Shown here piece after piece: positions 7,445 to 16,367 of a DNA stretch of 34,194 nucleotides. A program made the position numbers and the translations under genes. Location of the stretch: positions 1 through 34,194 of the forward strand of contig CALZBV010000002.1 of NCBI GenBank assembly GCA_945622055.1. The letters are read 5' to 3'. The notes below the pieces were generated by a model that did not search any database, had not been told where the DNA came from, and was given only the letters and a program-made list of their open reading frames with translations. Source of the DNA: an uncultured Clostridia bacterium. GTDB lineage: Bacteria > Bacillota > Clostridia > Lachnospirales > Lachnospiraceae. The stretch's first letter is position 1. Each line of letters begins with the position of its first letter.

Positions 7445-9928
7445 ATGGCAAGGATAAAAAAGGATTTACCGGGAAAAAGAACGGAAAAGGGTTTACCGGG
7501 AAAAAGAAAGTGCAGAACGGCGAAGGCTGTACTTTTGGCAGGAATATTTGGTCTGGGACTGATGCTTTTAGCAGCTTTGCAGCCGGTGACATATGGAATG
7601 GCGGCGGAGGAGACAGAGGACCGGAGCGCGGCTGAGAAGGTGTTTGTACCGAGTACAGTGGAAGGACCGGTATTTGCTCAGGAGGCAGGTTTTTATAATA
7701 CTGCATTTACGCTGACAATATCGGCCCCGGCCGGAAGCAGGGTGTATTATACACTGGATGGCTCCCTTCCTGTTGTGGGCGGCGCTGCGACGAAGGAATA
7801 TTCCGATGGAATCGGGATTCATTCCTACACGGACAAGATTCCGTTCCGCGCAACAGTGGTTCGTGCGATTGCGGTAAACGCAGCGGGTGAGTGCAGTGAT
7901 GTGGTAACGAATACGTATTTTGTTGCCCGTGGCATGGAAAAACGTTTTAAAACTGCGGTAATTTCAATTTCTGCACCGGAGGAGGCATTTTATGACGTCG
8001 AAACGGGAATCCTTACCAATGCGGAAGAAAGTGGCAGAGAGTGGGAACGTGAGGCGCATTTTGAATATTTTACGGCGGAAGGGAAGCAGGAAATTTCCAT
8101 GAACGTTGGTGTGCGTGTACATGGTGCATATTCCAGACGTTTTGCAATCAAATCACTCCGACTCTATGCAAGAGATGAATATGACACGCAGAAAAATTTC
8201 AAGTATGATTTCTTTTCCGACAGTATCATACCGGCAGTTGAAATGAACGGAAAGGAAAAGACGATTAAGAAGTTCAAACGTCTGATTCTTCGGACCGGAG
8301 GAAACGAAGGCGATGCCTGGGAGACGACCTTTTTCCGTGATGCACTGGTGCAGTCCCTCATGACCGGAACGTCTCTGGATTTGCAGGGCTACACGCCGAC
8401 GATTACCTTCCTGAACGGGAAGTTCTACGGCATTTTGAATATCCGCGAACGTATGGATGACCGTTATCTGAGCTCTCATTACAACTGCTCTGAGGAGGAC
8501 GTTGTTATCTATGACTTCCAGTATACGAAGGATTCCGACGGAAAGGTGATTTTACCGAAATCCGGAGAAGCCTTTGAAACGGTAATCTATGAAGGACCGG
8601 AAGAACAGCTTTCTTATTTTCAGAAGGCATACAGCTTTGTCACGGGAAATGATATGAGTGTTGCGGAGAATTACCGCAAGGCGCAGAGCTACTTTGATAT
8701 TGATAATTTTATTGATTATCTTTGTGTGGAGCTGTACAGTGGCAATACGGACTGGCCGCACAATAACTGCCGTGCATGGAGATACTTTGGCGAAGCATCG
8801 GAGGAGTATGGTCTGGACGGGAAAATCCGCTGGCTGCTGTTTGACACGGATTTTGGATTTGGTCTTTACGGACATCAGGCGGATGAGGATACGCTGGCAC
8901 CGATGCTTTCCGACAAGTATTCGGTACAGCCGTACCGGGATGTGCTGACGCGATTGCTTCGGAGCTTTATGAAGAATGCTTCGTTTCAGGAAAAGTTTGT
9001 TTCCCGTTATGTGGACCTTTTGAACAGTCGTTTCAGCCCGGAAGAGATTCTTGACAAAATAGATGCGCTGGAGAAGGTGTATGAGCCGCTGGTACAGGAG
9101 CAGTATTCCCAGTATGGTCAGAAGGGGAATTATGCGGACAATGTGGAGCAGGTAAGGGCGTTTGCAAGAACGAGAAACCGTGAGCTTTTGCTGAAGCTGT
9201 CGAAGCAGTTCTCGCTTGGCGGAAGATACACAATCTCCGTAAAATGCAGCGAAGCACTTCACGGAACGATTCTTTTGAATACGGCTGAAATATCGGAGGA
9301 ATGCCTGGAAAACGGGGTCTGGTCCGGAACATATTTTAAAAATCTTCCGATGACGGTGACTGCGGTAGCCGCAGAGGGCTATGCATTTGATTACTGGGAA
9401 GGCGCTTCGGTCGCAAAGGGTGTGAATACGATTACCTTCGCAGCCGGAGAAATCGGTACAAACATGACCTTGATTCCGCATTTTGTTAAGACTGCAGGTG
9501 ACACTGCGGAGGGCGGAAAGCAGCCGGAGGACGGAAAGAATCCGGAGGACGGAAAGCAGCCGGAGGGCGGAAAGCAGCCGGAAGGCGGAAAGAATCCGGA
9601 GGACGGAAAGCAGCCGGAGGACGGAAAGAATCCGGAGGGCGGAAAGAATCCGGAGGACGGAAAGAATCCGGAGGACGGAAAAAAACCGGACGGAGAGAAG
9701 GAGCCGGGCACAGCGGATGCCCCGGATAAAACTGCGCCGGAGCAGACTCCGTCGGATAAGACCGGTTCTGATGCAGCAGAGAATGGACAGGATGCATCGG
9801 CACCGGTGATTGAGATTCGTGAAGAAGAGAACACCACGCAGCGTTTTCCGATAGGTGCGGTGCTTATTGCAGTTGTTTTAATACTGGGTGGTGGACTTGC
9901 AGCAGTTTTACTTGGGAAAAAGAAATAA
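7445..9928 (+). CDS. CotH kinase family secreted/surface protein with CHB_HEX-type domain, repeat linker and C-terminal TM helix
   Basis: Signal peptide (AVLLAGIFGLGLMLLAALQPVTYGMA), 'VYYTLDGSLPVVGG' chitobiase-like domain, CotH motifs 'TDWPHNNCRAWRY' and 'RWLLFDTDFGFGLYG', (GK[QN]PE[DG])n linker, C-terminal 'PIGAVLIAVVLILGGGLAAVLLGKKK'. Confidence 0.88.
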   Translation: MARIKKDLPGKRTEKGLPGKRKCRTAKAVLLAGIFGLGLMLLAALQPVTYGMAAEETEDRSAAEKVFVPSTVEGPVFAQEAGFYNTAFTLTISAPAGSRVYYTLDGSLPVVGGAATKEYSDGIGIHSYTDKIPFRATVVRAIAVNAAGECSDVVTNTYFVARGMEKRFKTAVISISAPEEAFYDVETGILTNAEESGREWEREAHFEYFTAEGKQEISMNVGVRVHGAYSRRFAIKSLRLYARDEYDTQKNFKYDFFSDSIIPAVEMNGKEKTIKKFKRLILRTGGNEGDAWETTFFRDALVQSLMTGTSLDLQGYTPTITFLNGKFYGILNIRERMDDRYLSSHYNCSEEDVVIYDFQYTKDSDGKVILPKSGEAFETVIYEGPEEQLSYFQKAYSFVTGNDMSVAENYRKAQSYFDIDNFIDYLCVELYSGNTDWPHNNCRAWRYFGEASEEYGLDGKIRWLLFDTDFGFGLYGHQADEDTLAPMLSDKYSVQPYRDVLTRLLRSFMKNASFQEKFVSRYVDLLNSRFSPEEILDKIDALEKVYEPLVQEQYSQYGQKGNYADNVEQVRAFARTRNRELLLKLSKQFSLGGRYTISVKCSEALHGTILLNTAEISEECLENGVWSGTYFKNLPMTVTAVAAEGYAFDYWEGASVAKGVNTITFAAGEIGTNMTLIPHFVKTAGDTAEGGKQPEDGKNPEDGKQPEGGKQPEGGKNPEDGKQPEDGKNPEGGKNPEDGKNPEDGKKPDGEKEPGTADAPDKTAPEQTPSDKTGSDAAENGQDASAPVIEIREEENTTQRFPIGAVLIAVVLILGGGLAAVLLGKKK
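9515..9694 (+). repeat. 18-bp tandem coding repeat, about 10 units (GK-Q/N-PE-D/G)
   Basis: ggaaagcagccggaggac / ggaaagaatccggaggac units in frame within the CotH-family ORF. Confidence 0.95.
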
Positions 9929-9942
9929 TTTTTGAAAAGAAT

Positions 9943-9968
9943 GGAACCGGGTGGCGCTTTTCGTCGTC
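9943..9968 (+). promoter_or_regulatory. Putative ECF-sigma promoter upstream of the sigma factor gene
   Basis: GGAACC (9943-9948) - 16 bp - CGTC (9965-9968), resembling the canonical GGAAC/CGTC ECF promoter; 23 bp upstream of the ATG. Confidence 0.6.
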
Positions 9969-9990
9969 TAGTAGTTGTAAGAGGTAAATT

Positions 9991-10560
9991 ATGAGAGTGA
10001 AAGAACCGGAATGTAAGGAATGCCGGATTTGTGACAATGGTGTGGTTTATACACTGGAGACGCTGATGCGGCAGTTCGGAAATGATGTGCTTCGCCTGGC
10101 ATATTCCTATGTGAAGGACCGGGATACGGCGGAGGACATGTTTCAGGAGGTTTTTATCAAGGTGAATGCGAAGGCAGGGGAATTCCGGGGGGAGTGTTCG
10201 GTACGAACCTGGCTGCTGCGTATCACTGCCAATACCTGTAAGGATTATCTGAAAAGCGCATACCGGCAGCGTGTTACGCTGATGGGCGAGGAAGAAGAAA
10301 GAACGCTCGCGGCGAAGGACACAATTGAGGAAATTGAAAAGAAAGAGGATGCGAAACGGATTCGTGAAACCCTTTATCTGTTGCCTGAAAAATACCGGGA
10401 GGTTCTGGTCGGATTGTACTTTGAGGAACGTTCCATTGCCGAGACGGCAGCGCTTCTTGGTATCAGTGAAGGTACGGTAAAAAGCAGACTTGCAAGGGCA
10501 AGGGAACGGTTTAAAAAGCTTTTGGAGGAACAACAGAAAGGAGGTGCCGGCCGTGGATGA
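9991..10560 (+). CDS. RNA polymerase sigma factor, sigma-70 (ECF) family
   Basis: 'LMRQFGNDVLRLAYSYVKDRDTAEDMFQEVFIKV' region 2; 'LPEKYREVLVGLYFEERSIAETAALLGISEGTVKSRLARARERFKKLL' region 4. Confidence 0.95.
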   Translation: MRVKEPECKECRICDNGVVYTLETLMRQFGNDVLRLAYSYVKDRDTAEDMFQEVFIKVNAKAGEFRGECSVRTWLLRITANTCKDYLKSAYRQRVTLMGEEEERTLAAKDTIEEIEKKEDAKRIRETLYLLPEKYREVLVGLYFEERSIAETAALLGISEGTVKSRLARARERFKKLLEEQQKGGAGRG

Positions 10561-11362
10561 ACAAGGTCATGTGGAGGATGAACAACTGTATGCTTTACTT
10601 GATACTGCTTTTTCGGAGGATGCCCTGACGGTAAGTGAGGAGCTGATTCAAAAAACGTTACAGCGTGTGAAAGAGGAGAAGCTTAAGACTCCGGCCGGAA
10701 GAACGGTTTCGCTTAAAAAGTGGCTCTCCTATGGAGGAATGGCAGCGGCAGCAGTTGCCGTGCTTGTACTTGGAGGCAACACGCTTGGTAAAAAAACATC
10801 AGGTGCTTCGGATATGCTGCAGAAGGGCGAGGTGCGCATGCGCTCAGAAGAGCCGGTTCACAATGGAGATAATACACCTAATGCCGGGTACTTCGCCGAG
10901 GAATACGTGACAGACAATGCTGTGAAGCCGGAGGGAAACGCTACCTGGGAACATGGTAGTGACGGAATCGGAGGTCACGATTTGAAAGCGGCAGCGCAGG
11001 AGCTTTTGGAGTCCTGGCAGGCTGAGTATGAACGGCTGGAGACGGCATATGAATTGTCGGAGGCTGTATGCAGTGTGCTTTCAATGGCCGGCTATCACCC
11101 GCTGAACCAAAAAGCATCGGTATGGAAAAAATGCGGGAGCGCGGTGCAAACAGAGATAGACTGGAATGAGGAGCTTTCCGACTATTTTGAGGAGAAGGGG
11201 ACGGCTGCCCTGAAAACAGAGGAACGTCTGGAAACGATGTTTCCGGATGAGACACATTTTCTGCTTTCAACGAAGACGGGAGCCGAAGAGATGCTTCTGC
11301 TGGAAACCGACCAGGGAAGAATCTGGGTGTTATTTGACGAAGGAATTTTGATTCTGAAATAA
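10553..11362 (+). CDS. Probable membrane anti-sigma factor (GTG start, overlaps the sigma gene)
   Basis: GTG at 10553 with SD aaaggaggt; overlaps the ECF stop by 8 nt; N-terminal cytosolic ~60 aa, one TM (YGGMAAAAVAVLVLGG), extracytoplasmic domain. No ZAS HxxxCxxC motif. Confidence 0.7.
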   Translation: MDEQGHVEDEQLYALLDTAFSEDALTVSEELIQKTLQRVKEEKLKTPAGRTVSLKKWLSYGGMAAAAVAVLVLGGNTLGKKTSGASDMLQKGEVRMRSEEPVHNGDNTPNAGYFAEEYVTDNAVKPEGNATWEHGSDGIGGHDLKAAAQELLESWQAEYERLETAYELSEAVCSVLSMAGYHPLNQKASVWKKCGSAVQTEIDWNEELSDYFEEKGTAALKTEERLETMFPDETHFLLSTKTGAEEMLLLETDQGRIWVLFDEGILILK

Positions 11363-11416
11363 AAAAGGGCTTTACTGACCGTGCGTGAAGCAAAGCTGCA
11401 CGGCAGTAAAGCCTTT
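11363..11416. terminator. Bidirectional terminator hairpin
   Basis: AAAGGGCTTTACTG-CCGTGC ... GCACGG-CAGTAAAGCCTTTT between convergent genes. Confidence 0.85.
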
Positions 11417-11429
11417 TGTCTGCTGAAAA

Positions 11430-11756
11430 CTATTCAGCATCAACAGTCTCTCCCGATTCTGCGAAAGCCGGTTCTTCTGTGGAAGTATCTCCGGACTCTT
11501 CTGTGGAAGTATCTCCGGACTCTTCTGCGGAAGCATCGACCGTCTCTTCTTCGGTTTCTTCTTCGGTCTCATCGTTGGTGATATTGATGGAAACATACTC
11601 GCGGGAAGCGGATGGGTCGTCCTCATCTGCAAAGCTGTCGTCAAAATCAAAATCATCGGCTTCATTAGCAAAGAATTTTTTATAAACGAGAAATGCACCG
11701 CCTGCTACTGCTGCAAAGGAAGCTACTGTAGCAAAAAATTTAAAAATCTTCTTCAT
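11430..11756 (-). CDS. Small acidic membrane-anchored protein, unknown function
   Basis: Start MKKIFKFFATVASFAAVAGGAFLVYKKFF with SD aaaggag; then a D/E/S/T-rich tail including EESGDTST repeats. Confidence 0.7.
   Translation of the reverse strand: MKKIFKFFATVASFAAVAGGAFLVYKKFFANEADDFDFDDSFADEDDPSASREYVSINITNDETEEETEEETVDASAEESGDTSTEESGDTSTEEPAFAESGETVDAE
11473..11537. repeat. 24-bp tandem repeat (2 perfect copies plus a degenerate third)
   Basis: tcttctgtggaagtatctccggac at 11473-11496 and 11497-11520, partial from 11521. Confidence 0.9.
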
Positions 11757-11894
11757 GAGGGAAAACTCCTTTCTATTCTTCATGGTTCTGACTCTATTAT
11801 ATGGCATTTGGTGTAAAAAGAAAAGAAGAAAATAATTTTTTTATGATTTTTATGTTTTTCACATCTTTTGGAAAAAATAATAAGGAAAGACAGC

Positions 11895-11950
11895 GCTGAA
11901 GTGGGAAAACATTTCACTTCAGCAAGGAAGGACAGTGGAAACTGTTTCCA
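11895..11950. repeat. Two inverted repeats upstream of the MCP promoter
   Basis: GCTGAAGTG-N11-CACTTCAGC (11895-11923) and TGGAAAC-T-GTTTCCA (11936-11950). Confidence 0.85.
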
Positions 11951-11958
11951 TGTTTTAC

Positions 11959-11987
11959 TTGAAATCATCCGAAAAAAATGATATAAT
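11959..11987 (+). promoter_or_regulatory. Putative sigma-A promoter of the MCP gene
   Basis: TTGAAA-17 bp-TATAAT. Confidence 0.7.
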
Positions 11988-12061
11988 TTTGATAAGGGAG
12001 GATGTGTAAATTTTATCAAAAGAAAAAGATTGCTTCAAGGCAGCAAGGAGGTTTGCGCACC

Positions 12062-14317
12062 ATGAAACAGGCTACGAATTTGTTAAAATTTTTCAACAAG
12101 GAAACATCAGAGGACGAAACAAAAAAAACAGAGGATTTAAAAAGAAAAACATCAGGGAAAAGTAATGAACCGGTGGCTTTTAAGGATAAAATGAGAGCGA
12201 TGAAACCGAAAAAAGAAAAGAAGCCGGAAAAGAGAATGGAAAAGAAGCCGGAAAAGAGAACGGTGATTCCTGCAAAGAAGAAAAAGATGAGGAGCATACG
12301 TACGCAGCTGATTGGAATGTATTGCGTACCGATTGCCTTTATTCTGATTCTTGGACTGATTTGTACCTCCACAGCAGCACGGTCGCTTCAGAAGAATTAT
12401 GAACAGGCGGCAAGCTCTACGATTCTGGCAAGAGCGGATCAGTTTTCCCTGATTTTCTCTACGGTAGAGTCAAAGATGTCCCAGCTGAACTCAAACAGTA
12501 ACATATCCCTGTATTACGGAGGGGCACTTACGGAGAAAAGCAAGTCTGAGACAGAGGCGAAAAAAGCCATTCAGGCGGAGATAGGAACGCTTGGCGGAGA
12601 ACGGGAGCAGATGATTGGAAATATTGCGGTTCTTGCGGATTACGGTGTTTCCTATGCCTCTGACGGAACGTTTCAAAATACCGGGCTTGCAACGAGGTTC
12701 GCACAGAGCGAGGAGGGAAAGGCATTTCTTTCCGGCGGAAAGGAATTTGACTGGACCTCTTACCATAATTTTGTTGATTCTGAGCTCGGCCTTCGCTCAG
12801 AGGATTATTTCATGGCGGTAACGACCGTGATGAAAAATGCACTTGGAAAAGAAATTGGATACATTTCCGCGGATATCCGTATGGATATGATTACGCAGAC
12901 ACTTTCCACGATTGAGCTTGCAGAGGGAAGTATTTTTTGTGTGACTGCAGTGGACGGAAGCGAAGCCGGTGTGAACGGAAGAAATACCGAATCGGTATTT
13001 TCAGCAAAAGAAACCTACCGGAAGGCAATAAATACAGGTGCTTTGGCCAAGGACTATGAAAAGATTGACGGAAAGAACTATCTGATTATCTGTTCTCCGA
13101 TTGGCGAAACCGGTGTAATGCTCTGCGGTGCGATTCCGAAGAATGAGATTATCGCAAGTGCAAATTCGATTCGTATGCTTACGGTTATCATGATAGCGAT
13201 TTCCGTGATATGCTCCGTTGCACTTGGTATGTATGTTGCCGGCGCTTATGCAAAGGCAATGAAGCGTACCATGGTTGGACTGGATCGTATGGCAAGAGGT
13301 GATTTGTCTGCGAAGCTTCGTACCGGAAGAAAGGACGAATTCGGGGCTTTGGTAGCCTGTGCGAATAAGTCGGTAGTGAACATGAAGGGCATGGTGGAAA
13401 AGACCTCGGCAGTAGCAGACAGTGTCGGAAGCTCTGCACTGGATGTGGAAGACACCTCCACAAAGCTTCTAAAGGCGACACAGAACATAACGAGCTCCAT
13501 CTCCGAGATTCGAAACGGTATTGTCCAGCAGGCAGAGGATTCGGAGCGCTGCCTTATTCAGAGTGAAGAGCTCAGCAGCCGGATCAATGAAGTAAAAGAG
13601 GATGCCGATGCCATCGATGAGCTTGCAAAGAATGCAAAGACCGCCGTGGAAAAAGGTATGGATGCTATCGGTATTCTGGAAAAGAAGGGCGAGGAGACGA
13701 GCGCAATTACCAGACGAATTACGGTTGATATGGACGCACTGGTAAAGGAGTCCCATTCGATTGGAAAGATTACCGGTGTTATCAATGATATTGCAGAACA
13801 GACGAACCTCCTGTCGTTAAATGCTTCCATTGAGGCAGCACGTGCAGGTGAGGCAGGGCGTGGGTTCGCAGTTGTTGCAGACGAGATTCGCCGGCTGGCA
13901 GAGCAGTCCGTGGAGGCGGCAGGTGAGATTGCCAAGATTGTAGACGGAATCAAAAAGCAGACCGAGGGAACCGTGCAGACGGTGGAGCAGGCAGAAAGCA
14001 TTGTAGCCTCCCAGAGTGTTGCGCTGAATCATACGATTGCTTTGTTCAGGAATATTGATGACAATGTAGAGGAAATGACGGAGCGTCTGGAGCACATCTC
14101 CGAAGGTGTTGACCGGATTGGGCAGGCACAGACGGTTACGGTAGATGCAATCAGCAGCATTTCGGCGATTTCCGAACAGACCTCTGCTGCGTCTGAGGAG
14201 GTACAGAATATGGTTGACCTTCAGCTGACGGCGGTGGAGAATCTGACCGGTGCATCTTCAGTACTGAACGAAAAGGCAAAAGAGCTTCAGGATGTACTGA
14301 GTGCATTCCGCATATAA
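12062..14317 (+). CDS. Methyl-accepting chemotaxis protein
   Basis: SD aaggaggt before the ATG; two TMs, HAMP ('[32 protein letters not shown]'), signalling hairpin '[40 protein letters not shown]'. Confidence 0.95.
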   Translation: MKQATNLLKFFNKETSEDETKKTEDLKRKTSGKSNEPVAFKDKMRAMKPKKEKKPEKRMEKKPEKRTVIPAKKKKMRSIRTQLIGMYCVPIAFILILGLICTSTAARSLQKNYEQAASSTILARADQFSLIFSTVESKMSQLNSNSNISLYYGGALTEKSKSETEAKKAIQAEIGTLGGEREQMIGNIAVLADYGVSYASDGTFQNTGLATRFAQSEEGKAFLSGGKEFDWTSYHNFVDSELGLRSEDYFMAVTTVMKNALGKEIGYISADIRMDMITQTLSTIELAEGSIFCVTAVDGSEAGVNGRNTESVFSAKETYRKAINTGALAKDYEKIDGKNYLIICSPIGETGVMLCGAIPKNEIIASANSIRMLTVIMIAISVICSVALGMYVAGAYAKAMKRTMVGLDRMARGDLSAKLRTGRKDEFGALVACANKSVVNMKGMVEKTSAVADSVGSSALDVEDTSTKLLKATQNITSSISEIRNGIVQQAEDSERCLIQSEELSSRINEVKEDADAIDELAKNAKTAVEKGMDAIGILEKKGEETSAITRRITVDMDALVKESHSIGKITGVINDIAEQTNLLSLNASIEAARAGEAGRGFAVVADEIRRLAEQSVEAAGEIAKIVDGIKKQTEGTVQTVEQAESIVASQSVALNHTIALFRNIDDNVEEMTERLEHISEGVDRIGQAQTVTVDAISSISAISEQTSAASEEVQNMVDLQLTAVENLTGASSVLNEKAKELQDVLSAFRI

Positions 14318-14325
14318 GAATATAC

Positions 14326-14368
14326 AGTGCCCCGAATCTTACGTAAGCTTTGGGGCATTCTGTTTTTG
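14326..14368 (+). terminator. Putative terminator after the MCP gene
   Basis: TGCCCC ... GGGGCA stem followed by ttctgttttt. Confidence 0.65.
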
Positions 14369-14378
14369 GGAGGAAAGG

Positions 14379-15596
14379 ATGAAGAAATTGAGTAAAGGGG
14401 TGCTCCTCGGAGTTGTGCTTTCAGCGGCCTGTCTGGTGGGCTGTGGGGATAAAAAAGAACCTGGGCAGGAGGAGCTGACCATAACACCGGGAACGGTAAC
14501 GGAGATGCCTTCGGGAACGGGGGAGGCAGTGATTAGCCATAACGGAGCGGAAGCAGAGATGTTATCGAAGCTTGTATCGGAAGGAAAGCTGTGGCAGTTG
14601 TCCGGTCGTCTTCCGAAGGCGGAAGCAGTTTATCAGGCCAGTGAAGTGAATGGGCAGTATTCGGAAAGTGTCTGCATGGCAGCGGTAGCCGATGACGGGA
14701 TAACCGGCGCGCTGTTTTCGGAAGGATTGTTTGCACTAGCCTCTGACGGCAGCATTGTACCGAATATTGCAAAAGGGTATTCGGTAAATGCGGATGCAAC
14801 GATATATACAATTTTGCTTCGGGAGGGGCTGCGATGGTCAGACGGAGTACCGTTTACCGCAGACGACTGCCTGTTTTATTACAACAGTCTGTGTGTATCG
14901 GAGGTGACGGGAGAGAGCATTCCTTCGTGTTTTTTGGTTGGGCCGAAGCGGGCCACGTTTGAAAAAGTTAACGATTACTGTTTTACGGTTACATTTTCAT
15001 CAGCAAAGCCGTCCTTTCTCAGAGAAATGACTGAAGCGGGTGGTGTCTGCTTTGCACCGGAGCATTTTTATGTGAACCTGCTCCCGGAGTATATGGGAGA
15101 AGATGCTGCACTTTCCAAGGCAAAGGATATGGGCTATGCGAGTGTGAAGGAGGTACTTCGTGCAACGCTGCTTTGCCCGTGTAATTTTGCCGGACTTCCG
15201 ACCCTGAATGCTTTTTTGCTTTCGACCGAGGAAGGAAAGAATAATGTAAATGGCGCATATTATGAATTTGTGCGTAATCCGTATTACTGGAAGGTAGATG
15301 CTGTCGGACGCCAGCTTCCGTATCTGGACCGTATGGAATTCACGAGAGTGTCCGGAGAGAAGCAGCGTCTGCTGCTCACTACAGAGGGCTATCTGGCGGT
15401 AAGCAGGATAACAGCGGAGGAACTTTCGGAGGCACAGGCCTCGGCAGAGCGGGGGGGCTATCACATTGTTACCTGGTCTGAGGGCAGTCGTTTTGCCGTA
15501 TGCAACAGGCTGATGAATTTTCCGGAGGGTGCTCCTGCGGAAGAGAAGAGCCGTGGTATAGGTGCTGCACATGCAGAGTACTGGTATATGAAATAG
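14379..15596 (+). CDS. Short ABC-type (family 5) solute-binding lipoprotein
   Basis: Lipobox LSAACLVGC; 'NIAKGYSVNADATIYTILLREGLRWSDGVPFTADDCLFYYN' typical of SBP family 5; ends soon after 'VRNPYYWKVDAVGRQLPYLDRMEFT', well short of a full family-5 SBP. Confidence 0.8.
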   Translation: MKKLSKGVLLGVVLSAACLVGCGDKKEPGQEELTITPGTVTEMPSGTGEAVISHNGAEAEMLSKLVSEGKLWQLSGRLPKAEAVYQASEVNGQYSESVCMAAVADDGITGALFSEGLFALASDGSIVPNIAKGYSVNADATIYTILLREGLRWSDGVPFTADDCLFYYNSLCVSEVTGESIPSCFLVGPKRATFEKVNDYCFTVTFSSAKPSFLREMTEAGGVCFAPEHFYVNLLPEYMGEDAALSKAKDMGYASVKEVLRATLLCPCNFAGLPTLNAFLLSTEEGKNNVNGAYYEFVRNPYYWKVDAVGRQLPYLDRMEFTRVSGEKQRLLLTTEGYLAVSRITAEELSEAQASAERGGYHIVTWSEGSRFAVCNRLMNFPEGAPAEEKSRGIGAAHAEYWYMK

Positions 15597-15609
15597 GGAG
15601 GGAATGCCT

Positions 15610-16302
15610 ATGGATTTTGCAATTCCTGAAATTTTGCTGGAAGTCAATGTGGTATCAACGGTTGTCCGGCTGCTTTTGTCACTGGTCTGCGGTGGGATTC
15701 TGGGCAGTGAACGCGGAAGAAAGCACCGTCCGGCGGGACTGCGGACGTACATGCTTGTTTGCATGGGCTCCACGCTGGTAATGATTACGAACCAATACAT
15801 CAGCGCACGTTATCCGGGTGTGGATGTTGCCCGTATGGGAGCGCAGGTCATCAGCGGAATCGGTTTTCTCGGCGCCGGGACGATTATTGTGACCGGACGA
15901 AACCGGGTAAAGGGCTTAACAACCGCTGCCGGTCTCTGGGCCTCCGCCTGTGTGGGGCTGTCTATCGGAATCGGGTTTTACTGGGGAGCGATTATCGGCT
16001 GTCTGCTGATTTTTGTGATTATGTCCGTACTTCACCGCCTGGATGACCAGATGCAGTCATCGACAAAGGTAATTGGTCTGTATCTGGAATTTGAGCACAT
16101 GGCAGACGTCGGAAGGTTTATCCGGTTCTCCAAGGAATGCGGCTATCGGCTGAGTGATTTGGAGATTACCAAAACAAACGGTGTGAATGATGCAGATATC
16201 GGTGTGCTCTGCTATATGCGTCTTCCGAAGAAGGAGCCGCATGCGGAGATTATTCAGAAGCTCAGTGAGCTTGAGATGATACGATATGTAGAGGAAACGT
16301 AA
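15610..16302 (+). CDS. MgtC/SapB family membrane protein
   Basis: 'GGILGSERGRKHRPAGLRTYMLVCMGSTLVM', 'VISGIGFLGAGTIIVTGRNRVKGLTTAAGLWASACVGLSIG'; C-terminal ACT-like tail. ATG at 15604 is an alternative start. Confidence 0.93.
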   Translation: MDFAIPEILLEVNVVSTVVRLLLSLVCGGILGSERGRKHRPAGLRTYMLVCMGSTLVMITNQYISARYPGVDVARMGAQVISGIGFLGAGTIIVTGRNRVKGLTTAAGLWASACVGLSIGIGFYWGAIIGCLLIFVIMSVLHRLDDQMQSSTKVIGLYLEFEHMADVGRFIRFSKECGYRLSDLEITKTNGVNDADIGVLCYMRLPKKEPHAEIIQKLSELEMIRYVEET

Positions 16303-16312
16303 AAAGGAAAAG

Positions 16313-16345
16313 AAAAGCCCCGGGCAATGCGCCCGGGGCTTTTTG
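16313..16345. terminator. Bidirectional terminator between mgtC-like and foldase genes
   Basis: AAAGCCCCGGGC-aatg-CGCCCGGGGCTTTTT. Confidence 0.92.
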
Positions 16346-16367
16346 CGGGAGAAACGAAGTATTCTCT

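Noticed and set aside
8552-9481. 309-aa minus-strand ORF opposite the CotH-family gene
   Set aside because: Antisense artefact; no SD or domain similarity.
9515-9694. CRISPR-like array
   Set aside because: Units are contiguous 18-bp in-frame coding repeats without spacers.
9391-10533. 380-aa minus-strand ORF with Pro/Ser-rich 'GFFPSSG' repeats
   Set aside because: Antisense shadow of the CotH repeat region and ECF gene; the plus-strand frames carry clear families, and the minus-strand sequence lacks an SD and plausible composition.
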